Shown here piece by piece: positions 36,450 to 36,819 of a stretch of 36,819 nucleotides of DNA. The position numbers and the translations under genes are program-made. Below the pieces are notes generated by a model. The model made no database searches. It was not told the DNA's origin and was given only the letters and a program-made list of their open reading frames with translations. Every line of letters begins with the position of its first letter. Position 1 is the stretch's first letter. The DNA is from Chitinophaga pinensis (GTDB lineage Bacteria > Bacteroidota > Bacteroidia > Chitinophagales > Chitinophagaceae): assembly GCF_007896845.1 (NCBI RefSeq), contig NZ_VOHS01000040.1, forward strand, positions 1 through 36,819, given 5' to 3'.

Positions 36450-36819
36450 TCAATTATATCCCGGATCTGTTCCAATGCCGGATTAAGCAATATCTGCGAC
36501 GAAGGAATAGGCCACAAAGTATCCGTCGCCTGCCATTGGCCATTTCTGATAGCCGTCATAACTTCATTAACCTTTCCGCTTCTCCGGAGGTCATACCAAC
36601 GATGCCCCCTTCTGCAAATAATTCAATTCTTTTTTCATGCAATAACTGGCTGCCAGCTCCTCTGCTGTGATCAGAGGTCGGGTCTCCGCGATCAGCGGCA
36701 ATTGTGCTCTTCTACGGATCATGTCAATATCTTCTATTGCACCGGGTAGTTGTCCGGCGGCTAAACGACATTCAGCCCTGATAAGGTACATTTCAGCAAG
36801 TCTGAAGACGGTAGTATAT
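36450..36819 (-). CDS. SusD/RagB-like outer-membrane lipoprotein, C-terminal part (three frameshifts, partial)
   Basis: SusD proteins bind glycans or other nutrients at the cell surface over a SusC transporter. The visible end begins FRLAEMYLIRAECRLAAGQL, then AIEDIDMIRRRAQLPLI, family landmarks. The frame seen stops near 36591, but conserved text continues in other frames: LLHEKRIELFAEG, then HRWYDLRRSGKVNEVMTAIR, WQATDTLWPIPSSQILLNPA and finally LEQNPGYN with stop at 36450. The shifts are near 36644, in the G5 run at 36605-36609 (one G short) and near 36465. All fit missing bases. The susC partner and the 5' end of susD would lie beyond the window. Confidence 0.9.

Noticed and set aside
1..36819. 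tRNA, rRNA, CRISPR, insertion sequence or integrase
   Set aside because: No cloverleaf-like, ribosomal, regularly spaced repeat or transposase sequence was seen; without a covariance search small RNAs cannot be excluded.

Overview
The window looks like a chromosomal segment of a Bacteroidota bacterium, most likely a Chitinophaga-like member of the Chitinophagaceae. The lineage call rests on a SusD/RagB outer-membrane lipoprotein gene, a DUF6520-type small exported protein beside a MauE/DoxX-like membrane protein, a PepSY-like (DUF2874) periplasmic protein preceded by a TTTG/TAnnTTTG promoter, fused nuoCD, and weak or absent Shine-Dalgarno sites. No tRNA, rRNA, CRISPR array, integrase or insertion sequence was found.

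Region 1 (1-14788, all minus strand) is a contractile injection system of the extracellular type (eCIS, the PVC/Afp/AlgoCIS relatives). In transcription order it holds a DUF4255/Pvc16-like cap protein, an unrecognised 269-aa protein, one sheath, two gp19-like tube proteins, a 56-aa DUF5908 protein, a LysM tail protein (Pvc7-like), a VgrG-like spike, a PAAR tip, a gp25-like protein, a 1253-aa baseplate protein, a fibre-like protein, a second baseplate protein of about 925 aa, and the first residues of the tape measure protein. The cluster continues beyond base 1, where an AAA+ ATPase would be expected. Genes are 1-18 bp apart, with one 47-bp gap between sheath and tube, so it reads as one operon.

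Region 2 (14789-18083) flanks the eCIS promoter side. It has a divergently transcribed membrane-anchored GH18-fold protein whose catalytic motif is degenerate. Convergent with it, and sharing TTAA stop bases, is a DUF4157 protein with an HExxH motif and an 11-residue tandem repeat, which is a candidate eCIS cargo. Upstream of that lies a small unrecognised protein.

Region 3 (18248-19358) holds a PepSY-like exported protein with promoter and terminator, then a two-CBS-domain protein. Region 4 (19492-33866) is a complete respiratory Complex I operon, nuoA-B-CD-E-F-G-H-I-J-K-L-M-N, that keeps the NADH-oxidising E/F/G module. Region 5 (33867-36819) holds a two-domain SnoaL/NTF2-like gene, a MauE-like membrane protein, a DUF6520 small exported protein, and the 3' end of a susD gene.

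A dominant oddity is about 22 single-base frameshifts, nearly all missing bases and many in homopolymers. They fall only in 1-1.35 kb and 26.6-36.8 kb, while the central 25 kb is clean. They break nuoG, H, I, L, M and N, the baseplate and tape measure genes and the last four genes. The encoded proteins continue with full conservation in the next frame, so these are most likely sequence errors. Spans given here are the reconstructed full genes.
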